From NCBI GenBank assembly GCA_947446925.1, contig CANFHU010000003.1, positions 1 to 64,000 on the forward strand: 64,000 nt of DNA, written 5' to 3'. Position 1 is the stretch's first letter, and every line of letters starts with the position of its first letter. Source of the stretch: Flavobacteriia bacterium. Lineage in GTDB: Bacteria; Bacteroidota; Bacteroidia; Flavobacteriales_D; Crocinitomicaceae. Made by a program: the position numbers and the translations under genes. The notes under the pieces are model-generated. The model saw only the letters and a list, made by a program, of their open reading frames with translations. It made no database searches and was not told the DNA's origin. Of this stretch, positions 17,686 to 27,060 are shown in pieces.

Positions 17686-18417
17686 ATGACTATGAAAAAA
17701 ATCTTATTTAGTACAACAATGGTACTACTTTCCTTGACAACAGTTGCTCAAACTCCAGCCAAAAAACCATCTATGCCCAAAGCTGAAATACCAGCTCCAG
17801 TAATTTTGAATAATCAATTAGATAGTGTTTCTTATTTGATTGGTAGAATATTAGGGGAAAATGTTTTACGTGATTTGTCAAATGCCAATAAAGAATTGGT
17901 TGTTAAAGGTCTTTCGGATCGTTTGAAAGATAGTCCGAGTTTGTGTAATGATCCTCAAAATAAAATTATTAGTGCGTATTTTCAAAAAATAGAGGCAGAA
18001 AAACAAGCTGTCCTAGCTAAAGAAGGAATGAAAACACGCGAGGAAGGTATTGTTTTCTTGAATACAAATAAAACAAAATCCAATATTCAAACTACTCCTA
18101 GTGGTTTACAATATGAAGTAGTTGTTCTAGGAAAAGGGGATAAACCAAAAGCTACGGATCAAGTTACTGTTCATTACCATGGTACTACAACAGATGGTAA
18201 AGTGTTTGATAGTTCAGTGGATAGAGGTGAACCTGCAACTTTTGGGTTAAACCAAGTAATTAAAGGATGGACAGAAGGTTTACAACTCATGCCAGTTGGT
18301 TCCAAGTTTAAATTTTATATTCCGCAAGAATTAGCATATGGGGAGCAATCTCCTTCTCCAGCAATTAAACCTTATTCTGTTTTAATTTTCGAAGTAGAGT
18401 TGTTAAAAATTAATTAA
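17686..18417 (+). CDS. Exported FKBP-type peptidyl-prolyl isomerase
   Basis: Periplasmic or outer-membrane foldase of the FkpA/Mip kind, 243 residues. A signal peptide ending near VAQ (about residue 22) is followed by an FKBP N-terminal dimerisation-like region (about 40-125, LDSVSYLIGRILGENVLRDL). The FKBP catalytic domain covers about 150-243 (VTVHYHGTTTDGKVFDSS, PVGSKFKFYIPQELAYGEQ). ATG 17692 (residue 3) gives a more usual MKK signal start and is an alternative. The stop is one base from the next start, so the two isomerases are made together. Confidence 0.93.
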   Translation: MTMKKILFSTTMVLLSLTTVAQTPAKKPSMPKAEIPAPVILNNQLDSVSYLIGRILGENVLRDLSNANKELVVKGLSDRLKDSPSLCNDPQNKIISAYFQKIEAEKQAVLAKEGMKTREEGIVFLNTNKTKSNIQTTPSGLQYEVVVLGKGDKPKATDQVTVHYHGTTTDGKVFDSSVDRGEPATFGLNQVIKGWTEGLQLMPVGSKFKFYIPQELAYGEQSPSPAIKPYSVLIFEVELLKIN

Positions 18418-18418
18418 T

Positions 18419-19483
18419 ATGAAGTTTTTAGGATTACTACTTTTTTGTGTAAGTTATTCGATTAGTGTTTTTTCACAACAATTGGCGGATGGTTTATATG
18501 CTAAGTTTGAAACCAACAAGGGTGAAATATTACTTAAATTAGAACCTGAAAAAGCCCCTCAAACGGTAGCGAATTTTATCGGTTTAGCAGAAGGGAACTA
18601 TCAATTTGGTGGAAAAAAATTCACTAAACCTTTTTATGATAGTTTGAAGTTTCACCGTGTCATTGCCAATTTCATGATTCAAGGTGGATGTCCACTTGGA
18701 ACAGGGAGTGGAGATCCTGGTTTTAAATTTTACGATGAGTTTGACCCTTCTTTAAAACATGATGCCCCAGGTGTTCTTTCTATGGCCAATTCCGGCCCTA
18801 ATACGAATGGTAGTCAATTTTTCATAACGCATGTTGCAACACCTTGGCTTGATAATAAACATGCAGTTTTTGGGCATATTGTTGAAGGTCAGTCAGTCGT
18901 AAATAACATTGCACAAAATGATGTAATTTTACATGTCAAAATTTTGCGTGTCGGAAGTAAATACCACAATTATAATCCAAATACAGCATTAGAAGAAAAA
19001 CGTAAAATTCACACGCAAATAGTGTTGGATTCAGCAAGAAATCATTCTGTAACTGCCCATCAGTCGAGTACAGGTTTAACGTATGTAATAGGTGGTAAAT
19101 CGAAAGTAGGTGGTAAATCGAAAGGCTTAACTCCAAAAGCTGGAGATACATTGACGGTACATTATACGGGTTATCTTTTGTCTGGTGAAAAATTTGAGTC
19201 TTCCCGTGATGGTGATGCTACACCAATCACATTTGTCTATAAAACACAAGGAATGATTCCTGGTTTTGAGGAAGCCTTAGGTATGTTAGTTAAGGGGGAG
19301 AAAGGACGTTTTTATTTACCTTATTATTTAGCATATGGACACCGTCAAGCTGGTTCAATAAATTCCTATTCCGATTTAATTTTTGACTTAGAGTTGGTAA
19401 ACATAAAAGCAATTATTCCAGTAATTTCAGATCCTAAAAAATGGTATCATAAATTATTTTCTTGTCGTTCAAAACAAGCTTAA
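18419..19483 (+). CDS. Cyclophilin-FKBP fusion peptidyl-prolyl isomerase (dual-family immunophilin)
   Basis: An exported 354-residue protein with two isomerase domains from unrelated families. After a signal peptide ending near FSQ (about 20), residues about 25-180 are a cyclophilin (FHRVIANFMIQGGCP, GVLSMANSGPNTNGSQFFIT, HAVFGHIVEG). Residues about 238-335 are an FKBP (DTLTVHYTGYLLSGEKFESS, GMLVKGEKGRFYLPYYLAYG). The linker carries a short duplication (GGKSKVGGKSKG, 19093-19125). Dual-family immunophilins with this order have been described in some Bacteroidota and spirochaetes. The key Arg and Phe residues of the cyclophilin are visible, so both sites may work. Confidence 0.92.
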   Translation: MKFLGLLLFCVSYSISVFSQQLADGLYAKFETNKGEILLKLEPEKAPQTVANFIGLAEGNYQFGGKKFTKPFYDSLKFHRVIANFMIQGGCPLGTGSGDPGFKFYDEFDPSLKHDAPGVLSMANSGPNTNGSQFFITHVATPWLDNKHAVFGHIVEGQSVVNNIAQNDVILHVKILRVGSKYHNYNPNTALEEKRKIHTQIVLDSARNHSVTAHQSSTGLTYVIGGKSKVGGKSKGLTPKAGDTLTVHYTGYLLSGEKFESSRDGDATPITFVYKTQGMIPGFEEALGMLVKGEKGRFYLPYYLAYGHRQAGSINSYSDLIFDLELVNIKAIIPVISDPKKWYHKLFSCRSKQA

Positions 19484-19513
19484 TTCTATCCTATTTTAAT
19501 ATTTAACCGTGTT

Positions 19514-19534
19514 TACTTTCGGGGGAAGAAAGTA
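19514..19534 (+). terminator. Weak hairpin after the isomerase pair
   Basis: TACTTTC (19514-19520) pairs with GAAAGTA (19528-19534) across a G-rich loop. Only a short T-run follows, so its role as a terminator is uncertain. Confidence 0.35.
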
Positions 19535-19621
19535 TAGTTTTCAATTGGATAATTCGTGTACCCTGGTAAATGTTAACATGTTTACAATACACCTACTATC
19601 GATTAAATACATTTTTTAACA

Positions 19622-21043
19622 ATGGAAAATAAAGTACTCAAATTAAGTCCCAGTAGTTATTTGTATTTTTTTGTAATTGGAGCATTTTTTATTGTGACAG
19701 GTCATCTTATGTTCGCTAAATACATGTTTATGGATGGCTTATATTATACAACTATTGCAAGAAATATTGCAGTAGGTGATGGTACTGTGTGGGATATGAA
19801 ATTTACCAATACTTTTTTCACGCATTTTCATGAACACCCCCCGTTAGCAATGTGGTTGGAGAGTTTGTATTTTAAAGTTTTAGGGAATAGTTGGTTTGTA
19901 GACAAGTTCTATAGTGTTAACACTTATGTATTTACTGCTTTTTTTATTCGTAAAATTTGGAAAGTTATTTTTCCAGATTCTCCTCTTACTTGGGTAGTAC
20001 TTTTATTTTGGTTGTTTACACCTGTAGTTTTTTGGGCTGTTGGTAATAATATGCTTGAAAATACGTTGTCCATTTTTATGATGATTTCAGTGTATTATTC
20101 ATTGAAATGTATCATCACAAATAAATGGTATTTTTCTGTTTTAGCAGGCTTTTTTATTGCGATGGGTTTTTTTACAAAAGGATTTGTAGCCTTTTATCCT
20201 TTATCTTTTTTTGTTATCTATTTTTTGGTTTTTAAAACGTATACGTTTAAAAGGATGTTAATGCATTCCTTTTTACTTTGTGTTGGGGTTGTCGTTCCAT
20301 TATTATTGTTATTTGTATTAAATGAATCTGCATACCTTTCAATCAAAGCGTATGTAAATATTCAAGTGGTAAACAGTTTAAAAAATATCGTAACCGTTGA
20401 TTCACGCTTGTTTATTGTGAAAAGATTATTCAGTGAGTTATTAGTAAGTTTTTCCTTGTTATTGCTTTTGTTTTTTAGCACCTTGAAAGAGAAGTTCCAA
20501 ATTTCTAAAAATAGAATCGAGTTTAAGTGGTTTTTATTTTTCATACTATTTGGTTTGACAGGAGTATTACCAATTATTGTAAGTTTAAAACAAAGTGGAT
20601 TTTATATTTTGACAGTATATCCGTTATTTTCCATTGGCCTTGTGAGTTTGTTTAAAGATAGATGGACATATTTTCATGAAAAAATTGTTGGGTCTAGAAT
20701 AACTAAATATGTATCTACTACTATTTTTTTACTTGGCTTAATAATGGTATTTTCATCGATTTCTTCCTATGGTAAAGACGAAAAAGTTGTCAAAGACATC
20801 GAGGTTATTTGTAGATATCTGAAAAAAGGGGATGTAATTGATTCGCCAATTTCCATGAGCGATGATTTTTCAATCCATGCATATTTCTATAGAATTAATT
20901 TCATAAGTATAAGAAGTACTACGGACATCCAAAATATGTTTTATGTAGTTAATCTTGATGAAAACACTATGAATGAAATACCAAAGTCCTATCGAAGGGT
21001 ACCTCTAAATACTAGAAAATTGAAATTATATAAAAAACAATAG
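19622..21043 (+). CDS. PMT/ArnT-like membrane glycosyltransferase
   Basis: Integral membrane protein of 473 residues with about ten to twelve hydrophobic helices. The first extracytoplasmic loop has MDGLYYTTIARNIA with an acidic residue and HEHPPLAMWLE. This is the D..Y / H-P pattern of the PMT_2/ArnT (GT-C) family, which transfers sugars from polyprenyl phosphate to protein or lipid A. Sugar and acceptor cannot be told from sequence. The gene stands alone on the plus strand, 139 bases after the isomerase pair, and ends 2 bases from a convergent gene. Confidence 0.82.
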   Translation: MENKVLKLSPSSYLYFFVIGAFFIVTGHLMFAKYMFMDGLYYTTIARNIAVGDGTVWDMKFTNTFFTHFHEHPPLAMWLESLYFKVLGNSWFVDKFYSVNTYVFTAFFIRKIWKVIFPDSPLTWVVLLFWLFTPVVFWAVGNNMLENTLSIFMMISVYYSLKCIITNKWYFSVLAGFFIAMGFFTKGFVAFYPLSFFVIYFLVFKTYTFKRMLMHSFLLCVGVVVPLLLLFVLNESAYLSIKAYVNIQVVNSLKNIVTVDSRLFIVKRLFSELLVSFSLLLLLFFSTLKEKFQISKNRIEFKWFLFFILFGLTGVLPIIVSLKQSGFYILTVYPLFSIGLVSLFKDRWTYFHEKIVGSRITKYVSTTIFLLGLIMVFSSISSYGKDEKVVKDIEVICRYLKKGDVIDSPISMSDDFSIHAYFYRINFISIRSTTDIQNMFYVVNLDENTMNEIPKSYRRVPLNTRKLKLYKKQ

Positions 21044-21045
21044 TG

Positions 21046-21768
21046 TTATTTTATAGTTTCGAAAACTCTTCTATATTCTTCATCCTGTTCAAACCAACTA
21101 TTTGCTTTTAATCCAATATTTCGCGCGCGTTCGGACTGCTTTATGAACTTTAATCCTTCAATCGTTTGAATTACAGAAAGTTTTAAAAATTCTCTCTCTT
21201 TTTCTGTATACTGATCTATTTGTGTTAAGCGTTCTAAAGAATTTTGATTTTCATTCCATACAATCATTGCGCCTGGAAGGTCTTTTGTATTTTTTTTTAA
21301 TGCTCCATCCATTAAGATAACAGCAATGTCCTCTGGATATAAGGATTTCAATTTTGTGTTGAATTCAAATGCATCTTTATAGTTTTTGTCTTTAAATTCT
21401 TCTACAATATGGTCAATAAGTGTTTCTTTTATTTCCAAATAAAATTCTCCTTCCTTTTCGTGTACTTCATGGGTAATATCTTTTTCAATACATTTTACTA
21501 AATAGGAAATACTTTGTTCGTAGGCATCTTTATATTTTGATTCTCTATTTTTTTGTTGCGAAATTTTAAATAGCGCTTTTGAAACATATACATACGGTAT
21601 TGCGTCGTTTTTGGTTTCTGGCTTTAGGGTGTATTTCTGCGCCTTGTCGACTAATTTCTTGTATTCACTCCCTACGTATAATGTAAATAAATCGGTATAC
21701 AATGGGGGTTGCGCATGCAATTTATTAAATGAAAAAAGGAGAATAAGTAATAGAATTGTATTTTTCAT
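21046..21768 (-). CDS. Exported protein of unknown function
   Basis: A 240-residue protein with a signal peptide (LLLILLFSFNKLHA, cleavage near residue 19) and a mostly helical, charged mature part. Segments such as YVYVSKALFKISQ and YKDAFEFNTKLKSLYPEDIAV hint at degenerate TPR-like helix pairs, but I do not recognise the family. It is probably periplasmic. It is a single-gene unit with its own -7 box, and its 3' end lies 2 bases from the convergent glycosyltransferase gene. Confidence 0.65.
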   Translation of the reverse strand: MKNTILLLILLFSFNKLHAQPPLYTDLFTLYVGSEYKKLVDKAQKYTLKPETKNDAIPYVYVSKALFKISQQKNRESKYKDAYEQSISYLVKCIEKDITHEVHEKEGEFYLEIKETLIDHIVEEFKDKNYKDAFEFNTKLKSLYPEDIAVILMDGALKKNTKDLPGAMIVWNENQNSLERLTQIDQYTEKEREFLKLSVIQTIEGLKFIKQSERARNIGLKANSWFEQDEEYRRVFETIK

Positions 21769-21790
21769 CGAAAATTAAATTTTAAGGTTA

Positions 21791-21798
21791 CAAAATTA
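21791..21798 (-). promoter_or_regulatory. -7 promoter box for the exported protein at 21046
   Basis: TAATTTTG on the minus strand lies 22 bases before the ATG at 21768. Confidence 0.6.
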
Positions 21799-21824
21799 CC
21801 CAAAGACGACTAAAAAGAAATAAT

Positions 21825-23894
21825 TTATTCCACACTCTTTATTAACAATTCTAAAATAGCGATGGCTGCAGTAGGAATTTTAGTTCCAGGTCCAAATACC
21901 CCAAACACTCCTTTATCATATAAAAATTCATAATCCTTGGCTGGGATTACTCCTCCTGCGATGACCATAATATCTGCCCTTCCAAGTGCTTTTAATTCTT
22001 CAATAACCGCGGGAATTAATGTTTTGTGTCCTGCTGCAAGCGAACTAACACCAAGTATATGCACATCATTTTCAATGGCTTGTTTGGCTACTTCTTGCGG
22101 TGTTTGAAATAGAGGACTAATATCTACATCAAAGCCCATATCTGCAAAGGAGGTAGCAATGATTTTTGCGCCACGATCGTGACCGTCTTGTCCCATTTTA
22201 GCGACCATTATACGAGGTCTTCTTCCTTCCAATTGCGCGAATTTATCCGCTAAAGCAATTGCTTTCTTAAAATCTTCATTTTTCATAACTCCTTTTGCAT
22301 ATACTCCTTGTATCGAATGGATTTTTGCTTGGTATCTGCCAAAAACACGTTCTAAAGCGTCGGAAATTTCTCCTAATGTTGCTCTGTTGCGCGCACAAAT
22401 TACTGCAGTCTCTAATAAATTTCCCTCTCCTGTTTGTGCACAATGTTCTAGGGCTATTAAACTTTCTTGCACTGCCGCAGAATTTCTTTCTGCTTTCAAA
22501 GTATTCAGTTGTGCTACTTGTTGTAAACGAACTGTATCATTATCGATTTCCAATGTTTCAATTACTTCTTCTTGTTCTAATTGATAACGGTTTACACCTA
22601 CGATGATATCTTCTTCACCATCGATACGTGCTTGTTTGGTAGTTGCTGCTTCTTCAATACGCATTTTAGGAATTCCAGCCTCGATCGCTTTTGTCATTCC
22701 ACCTAAATGTTCGACCTCTTCAATTAATTCCCATGCTTGTTGACACAATTCAGCAGTTAGTTTTTCGATGACAAAACTACCTTCTGTTGGGTCAATTGTA
22801 TGTGTAATCCCAATTTCTTCTTGTAAGTATATTTGTGTGTTTCGAGCAATACGGGCAGAAAAATCCGTTGGCAAAGCGATTGCTTCATCTAGGGAATTTG
22901 TATGTAACGATTGTGTGCCTCCTAAAACTGCAGCTAATGCTTCGATGCAGGTACGGGTCACATTGTTGAATGGATCTTGTTCGGTTAAACTCCATCCAGA
23001 AGTCTGACAATGCGTGCGCAAGGCCATTGATTTTTCTTTTTTAGGATTAAATTGTTTGACAATTTTCGCCCATAATAATCTCCCCGCGCGCAATTTGGCA
23101 ATTTCTACCATGGGTTTCATTCCGATTCCCCAAAAGAAACTTAGCCTTGGTGCAAAATCGTCGATATCCAAACCTACATTAATTCCAGCGCGTAAATACT
23201 CTAATCCATCGGCAAGCGTATATGCAAGTTCTTGTGCAGCAGTCGCACCAGCTTCATGCATGTGATATCCTGAAATGGAAATAGAGTTGAATTTTGGCAT
23301 ATATTTCGTTGTGTATGCAAAAATATCCGCAATGATACGCATGGATGGAGTGGGAGGATAAATGTAGGTGTTACGCACCATAAATTCCTTTAAGATGTCG
23401 TTCTGTATTGTTCCTGAAAGTAATTCTTGTTTTACTCCCTGTTCTTCTGCTGCAACAATGAAAAATGCTAAAATTGGAATTACCGCACCATTCATGGTCA
23501 TTGAAACCGACATCTGATCTAATGGAATTTGATCAAATAATACCTTCATATCTAGCACGGAATCAATTGCTACTCCTGCTTTTCCTACATCTCCAACTAC
23601 ACGTGGATGATCAGAATCGTACCCTCTATGTGTTGCTAAGTCAAAAGCAACCGAAAGTCCCTTTTGTCCTGCTGCTAAATTGCGTTTATAGAATGCATTG
23701 GAATCTTCCGCAGTAGAAAAACCTGCGTATTGACGAATTGTCCAAGGCCGAGAACGATACATAGAAGCATAAGGTCCTCCTAAAAAAGGTGCAATTCCGG
23801 ATTTGAAACCAGTATGTTCAAAAAGTTTTCTCTCTTGCTTAGCGGTAGTTGGGATGTCTTTCCAATCTGTTTTTGTGAAATCTATGTTTTTCAT
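21825..23894 (-). CDS. mutB: Methylmalonyl-CoA mutase, large (catalytic) subunit
   Basis: Adenosylcobalamin-dependent enzyme that interconverts methylmalonyl-CoA and succinyl-CoA. The 689-residue protein has the TIM-barrel domain with [56 protein letters not shown] and [16 protein letters not shown]. The C-terminal cobalamin domain has [12 protein letters not shown], giving the DxHxxG motif with the cobalt-ligand His, and [10 protein letters not shown]. It is translated 4 bases after the small-subunit gene in one operon. No epimerase or MeaB-type chaperone gene is in the window. Confidence 0.96.
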   Translation of the reverse strand: MKNIDFTKTDWKDIPTTAKQERKLFEHTGFKSGIAPFLGGPYASMYRSRPWTIRQYAGFSTAEDSNAFYKRNLAAGQKGLSVAFDLATHRGYDSDHPRVVGDVGKAGVAIDSVLDMKVLFDQIPLDQMSVSMTMNGAVIPILAFFIVAAEEQGVKQELLSGTIQNDILKEFMVRNTYIYPPTPSMRIIADIFAYTTKYMPKFNSISISGYHMHEAGATAAQELAYTLADGLEYLRAGINVGLDIDDFAPRLSFFWGIGMKPMVEIAKLRAGRLLWAKIVKQFNPKKEKSMALRTHCQTSGWSLTEQDPFNNVTRTCIEALAAVLGGTQSLHTNSLDEAIALPTDFSARIARNTQIYLQEEIGITHTIDPTEGSFVIEKLTAELCQQAWELIEEVEHLGGMTKAIEAGIPKMRIEEAATTKQARIDGEEDIIVGVNRYQLEQEEVIETLEIDNDTVRLQQVAQLNTLKAERNSAAVQESLIALEHCAQTGEGNLLETAVICARNRATLGEISDALERVFGRYQAKIHSIQGVYAKGVMKNEDFKKAIALADKFAQLEGRRPRIMVAKMGQDGHDRGAKIIATSFADMGFDVDISPLFQTPQEVAKQAIENDVHILGVSSLAAGHKTLIPAVIEELKALGRADIMVIAGGVIPAKDYEFLYDKGVFGVFGPGTKIPTAAIAILELLIKSVE

Positions 23895-23898
23895 CGTA

Positions 23899-25128
23899 TT
23901 AAATTTTGTCAGAAAGTGTTTTTTTAAATTCCTGTTCCAATATCAGAGGATTCATTCCTAAAAATGTATGCCTTTCATTTTTCCAATCTACACTGCTTGT
24001 CTCGGTGTTTAGATAGTGATTCACGCCAAGCATTTTTTTGCTCTTTTCGCTTAGTTGCTGAATTCTTTTCGCACGCGTTCGTGTTATTTCTTCTTGTAAA
24101 AAGATTTCTGATTCGGATGATTCAATACCGCCTTTCTCTTCTATTTTTTGAAATAATTTCCATGCTTCATCTGCTAGTAAACTAGTGTAATTCTCCAGAA
24201 CGAGGCTACCTTCCAATGGGTCAATCCATTGGTTTATTTCTGCTTCTTCTTTTAAAATCAATGAAATGTTAATCGCCATTCGCTCTGTAAACGTGGTGCT
24301 TCCAGTTGTAGTTAGTAAATCGTACGGTTGTATAATTAATTGATCTACAACACCGATTACTGCAGATAGTCCTTCTGTAGTTTGACGGAGCAAGTTTGTA
24401 TAAGGATCCTGTAAGGATTTGTTGATAAACCCTGTTTTAGCAGTGACATACGTTTTTGTATTTGTTTCGCACGCTTTTTGTATTTTATCCCAAAGTATAT
24501 GAAAGGCTCTAAATTTTGCAATTTCCAATAGGAAATTTGAACCAACACCAAATACAAAATGAATAGGCTCTGTTGGATTTTTAGAAAGTAACGCTTTTCC
24601 TTTTGCGAATGTGAATGCTAATTGTTGCTTTGCATTTCCACCGATTGCATCTATACTGAATGCGTTTACTAGGTTCGAAGCGGTGTTTATGTGTAAAAAT
24701 AATGGGGATTTTTTCGAAAACCACGAACGGATTTGATCTGTTTGTTCTTTGTTTTTTGTTGTGAAATAAGTGTAGATATATGTAGTTTCAATGCCTGCAA
24801 GTAATACGGACAGTTGCAAGTCTTGTAATTGAGTAACATCAAAATTTAATGTATTTGCACCAAGATTTAATTGTTTTAACGCCCACTGATTCGCTAATTT
24901 GATATCTACTACTTGAATTTCGGCGCCAATTTTCCAATCGTTGGAGTTTGGTTTACTAAAAGTGATAATTTGAGCGTTAGGGGTATAGATATCCGTAAAA
25001 CTTAATTCCTCAACTTCATTTTCGAAGGCGGTTGGATCATCCGTGTTTTCCGATTTTAATTCTTTGATTAATTGTGCTTTCCAATCAGTAAGATTCGGTT
25101 TTTCAAATGCTTCAAATAGTTTTTTCAT
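23899..25128 (-). CDS. mutA: Methylmalonyl-CoA mutase, small subunit
   Basis: Non-catalytic partner of MutB, about 409 residues. It keeps the barrel-like fold ([61 protein letters not shown]) but ends without the degenerate cobalamin domain found in the longer actinobacterial small subunit. The frame extends upstream to a TTG at 25161. A -7 box at 25159-25166 covers that codon, so the mRNA must start downstream of it and ATG 25128 ([12 protein letters not shown]) is the real start. Confidence 0.93.
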   Translation of the reverse strand: MKKLFEAFEKPNLTDWKAQLIKELKSENTDDPTAFENEVEELSFTDIYTPNAQIITFSKPNSNDWKIGAEIQVVDIKLANQWALKQLNLGANTLNFDVTQLQDLQLSVLLAGIETTYIYTYFTTKNKEQTDQIRSWFSKKSPLFLHINTASNLVNAFSIDAIGGNAKQQLAFTFAKGKALLSKNPTEPIHFVFGVGSNFLLEIAKFRAFHILWDKIQKACETNTKTYVTAKTGFINKSLQDPYTNLLRQTTEGLSAVIGVVDQLIIQPYDLLTTTGSTTFTERMAINISLILKEEAEINQWIDPLEGSLVLENYTSLLADEAWKLFQKIEEKGGIESSESEIFLQEEITRTRAKRIQQLSEKSKKMLGVNHYLNTETSSVDWKNERHTFLGMNPLILEQEFKKTLSDKI

Positions 25129-25158
25129 TCGTATGGATTGAAAATAAAAATATACTTT

Positions 25159-25166
25159 CAAAGGTA
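25159..25166 (-). promoter_or_regulatory. -7 promoter box for mutA-mutB
   Basis: TACCTTTG on the minus strand lies 30 bases before ATG 25128. It rules out the longer upstream start for mutA. Confidence 0.65.
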
Positions 25167-25220
25167 AGGATATATCTACTAAATAAAAAGGATCCGAAAA
25201 TGGGTATGCCTAAGATATAG

Positions 25221-25228
25221 TATATTTG
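25221..25228 (+). promoter_or_regulatory. -7 promoter box for the HMA lipoprotein
   Basis: TATATTTG lies 35 bases before the ATG at 25264. It is divergent from the mutAB promoter. Confidence 0.65.
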
Positions 25229-25263
25229 TTCTGTTTAAAGTCAAATCTATAATAAATAACGCT

Positions 25264-25647
25264 ATGAAATCAATCTATTTTTTTTCTTTATGCTTCTTCC
25301 TTTTTGCATGTAACTCCAATTCTGAAATTGTAGAAACACCAAAAAAAAATCGTGTAATGAATCAATCTACCACCGAAAATGGGATTACTACGGCAAAATT
25401 TACGGTTTGGGGAAATTGTGGTATGTGTAAAGAAACCATTGAGAAATCTTTAAAGATTCCAGGGGTTAAAAAAGCAGATTGGCATATTGAAAGTAAAGTA
25501 TTGACTGTTTCATTAGATACAGCTCTTGTTAACTTGCAAACTGTTCAACAAGCCATCGCTTCAGTAGGATATGATAATGTTACATATACTGGTGATAATG
25601 CTGCATACGCAAAATTGCACGCTTGCTGTCAGTATGAGCGAAAATAG
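25264..25647 (+). CDS. Heavy-metal-associated (HMA) domain lipoprotein
   Basis: A 127-residue predicted lipoprotein: the signal ends in LFACNSN with the lipobox Cys at residue 16. The mature part is an HMA fold (about 44-112) with the metal-binding GNCGMCKETIEKSL (CxxC). It ends with a second Cys pair in HACCQYERK, which is unusual and could add a metal site. Proteins of this kind bind Cu(I), Zn or similar ions. There is no P-type ATPase or efflux gene beside it, so its partner is unknown. It is transcribed alone from its own -7 box. Confidence 0.85.
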   Translation: MKSIYFFSLCFFLFACNSNSEIVETPKKNRVMNQSTTENGITTAKFTVWGNCGMCKETIEKSLKIPGVKKADWHIESKVLTVSLDTALVNLQTVQQAIASVGYDNVTYTGDNAAYAKLHACCQYERK

Positions 25648-25712
25648 CATTTGTAGCATAGAAAAAGTAATAATTATTTAATATACGGAGTTATTTAATA
25701 CGTATATATACT

Positions 25713-25720
25713 TAATTTTG
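25713..25720 (+). promoter_or_regulatory. -7 promoter box for the NarL-like regulator
   Basis: TAATTTTG lies 34 bases before the ATG at 25755. Confidence 0.6.
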
Positions 25721-25754
25721 TGTTTTTATTTTTTGTACAATTCAATTTTATTAA

Positions 25755-26390
25755 ATGATTCATATTTTCCTGGTAGACGATCATAAAATTCTTCGTAAAG
25801 GGTTGAAAATTATTCTAGAATTAGAACAGAATTTTAAAGTTGTTGGAGAAGCGAACACCGTAAGAGAAGCAATTGATCAAATTTCTTCTGGGCAAAAAAT
25901 GGATGTAGTGGTTACTGGGATTAATTTGCCAAACGAATCCGGTTTAGAATTGATTAAATACCTTGCTAAAACTATTCCTAAAGTAAAAAGTATTGTCTTC
26001 TCTATGAATTTAGAATGTACCTATGCGTTAAAGGCAATGGAAATAGGAGCGAGTGGGTATGTGACTAAAAATTGTGAGGACTTTGAATTAGTGAATGCCA
26101 TCATGGAAGTACATCGAGGTAATACTTTTTTATCACAGATCATGTTGGAGGAGATGGAAAAAAATAAAGGATCTATATCGGAAGATGTGATTCAAATATC
26201 TCCAAGAGAATTAGAGGTATTGCATCATATTGTAGAAGGTTGGAGTAATAAAATGATTGGGGATATGATGTATGTGAGTGAAAGCACTGTGAATACGCAT
26301 CGCTATCATATCATGAAAAAATTAAATGCTAAGAACACAGCAGACCTTGTGCGTATTGCTTTCTCGAAAAAATTGGTTAATCCGAATTAG
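25755..26390 (+). CDS. NarL/LuxR-type regulator with atypical receiver domain
   Basis: A 211-residue two-domain regulator. The receiver (1-120) keeps the acidic pair in VDDH (8-9), Ser83 and K105. The phosphoacceptor position in VVVTGINLP is Gly55 (codon GGG) where the family has Asp. The C-terminal helix-turn-helix (about 145-208) is normal, with ISPRELEVLHHIVEGWSNKMIG and VSESTVNTHRYHIMKKL. It therefore probably does not respond to phosphorylation in the usual way. It has no adjacent kinase gene, and its stop overlaps the convergent FISUMP gene by 14 bases. Confidence 0.9.
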   Translation: MIHIFLVDDHKILRKGLKIILELEQNFKVVGEANTVREAIDQISSGQKMDVVVTGINLPNESGLELIKYLAKTIPKVKSIVFSMNLECTYALKAMEIGASGYVTKNCEDFELVNAIMEVHRGNTFLSQIMLEEMEKNKGSISEDVIQISPRELEVLHHIVEGWSNKMIGDMMYVSESTVNTHRYHIMKKLNAKNTADLVRIAFSKKLVNPN

Positions 26391-27039
26391 TGCGCATACA
26401 ACGCACACTTAATCCGCCATTCACTTCAAAGTTGTAGTGATTTACACTTGTTGTAGAAAAATACCACATCCAAGCAAATCCTTTAAAATCGATCGTAGTA
26501 GACCAATAGTAAGCGAATGATTGTTGAAATATATAATTGCCAGTTACCATTCTACCACCTGCAAATTCCACTTCTTTTAAAAATGGAATTTCACGGTTGT
26601 CTATCTTTTTCTTATACATAAAATTAGGGTTTTCAGTTTCTGTAACGGATATACTGTTTGCTTCTGTATATAGTTTGTCTATGACTATTTTCCATTCAGT
26701 ATCGCTAGGCACTTTCCATCCTGTTGGACAAATACCTCTATTGTCTACTACGCTAGCCCAAGTATATAGGTATCCTTGATTTTTAATTCGTTCGTTATCC
26801 CCTGCTGGTGCCCATCGATAAATTTTGTTCGTGTCGTTCGTAAGTGTAATCTTGCTGTTTTTGGTAGTAGGGATAGAATCACCATTTGCAAAACGTGTTG
26901 TTTTAAGATTCGAAGCGATCCATTCCGTGCTATCTATTCGAATTATTTGATAATTATTTCCATCTATGTCTTTAATATGATTCTGAGCAAAAAAATTGCA
27001 AGAGAATACAATAAATAGTATTATTAATCTAAATTTCAT
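26377..27039 (-). CDS. Exported FISUMP-domain protein
   Basis: A 220-residue protein with a signal peptide ending near FFAQ (residue 19). Most of the rest is a FISUMP (Fibrobacter succinogenes major paralogous) domain. Its marks are DIDGNNYQIIRIDSTEWIASNLK, RWAPAGDN, GYLYTWASVVDNRGICPTGWKVPSDTEW and the final GLSVRCMR. The fold is C-type-lectin-like and occurs in surface or secreted proteins of Bacteroidota and Fibrobacteres; its role is unknown. It is the second gene after the MORN-like protein (21-base gap). Confidence 0.88.
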   Translation of the reverse strand: MKFRLIILFIVFSCNFFAQNHIKDIDGNNYQIIRIDSTEWIASNLKTTRFANGDSIPTTKNSKITLTNDTNKIYRWAPAGDNERIKNQGYLYTWASVVDNRGICPTGWKVPSDTEWKIVIDKLYTEANSISVTETENPNFMYKKKIDNREIPFLKEVEFAGGRMVTGNYIFQQSFAYYWSTTIDFKGFAWMWYFSTTSVNHYNFEVNGGLSVRCMRTNSD

Positions 27040-27060
27040 GTGGGTACATTTTATAATTTT

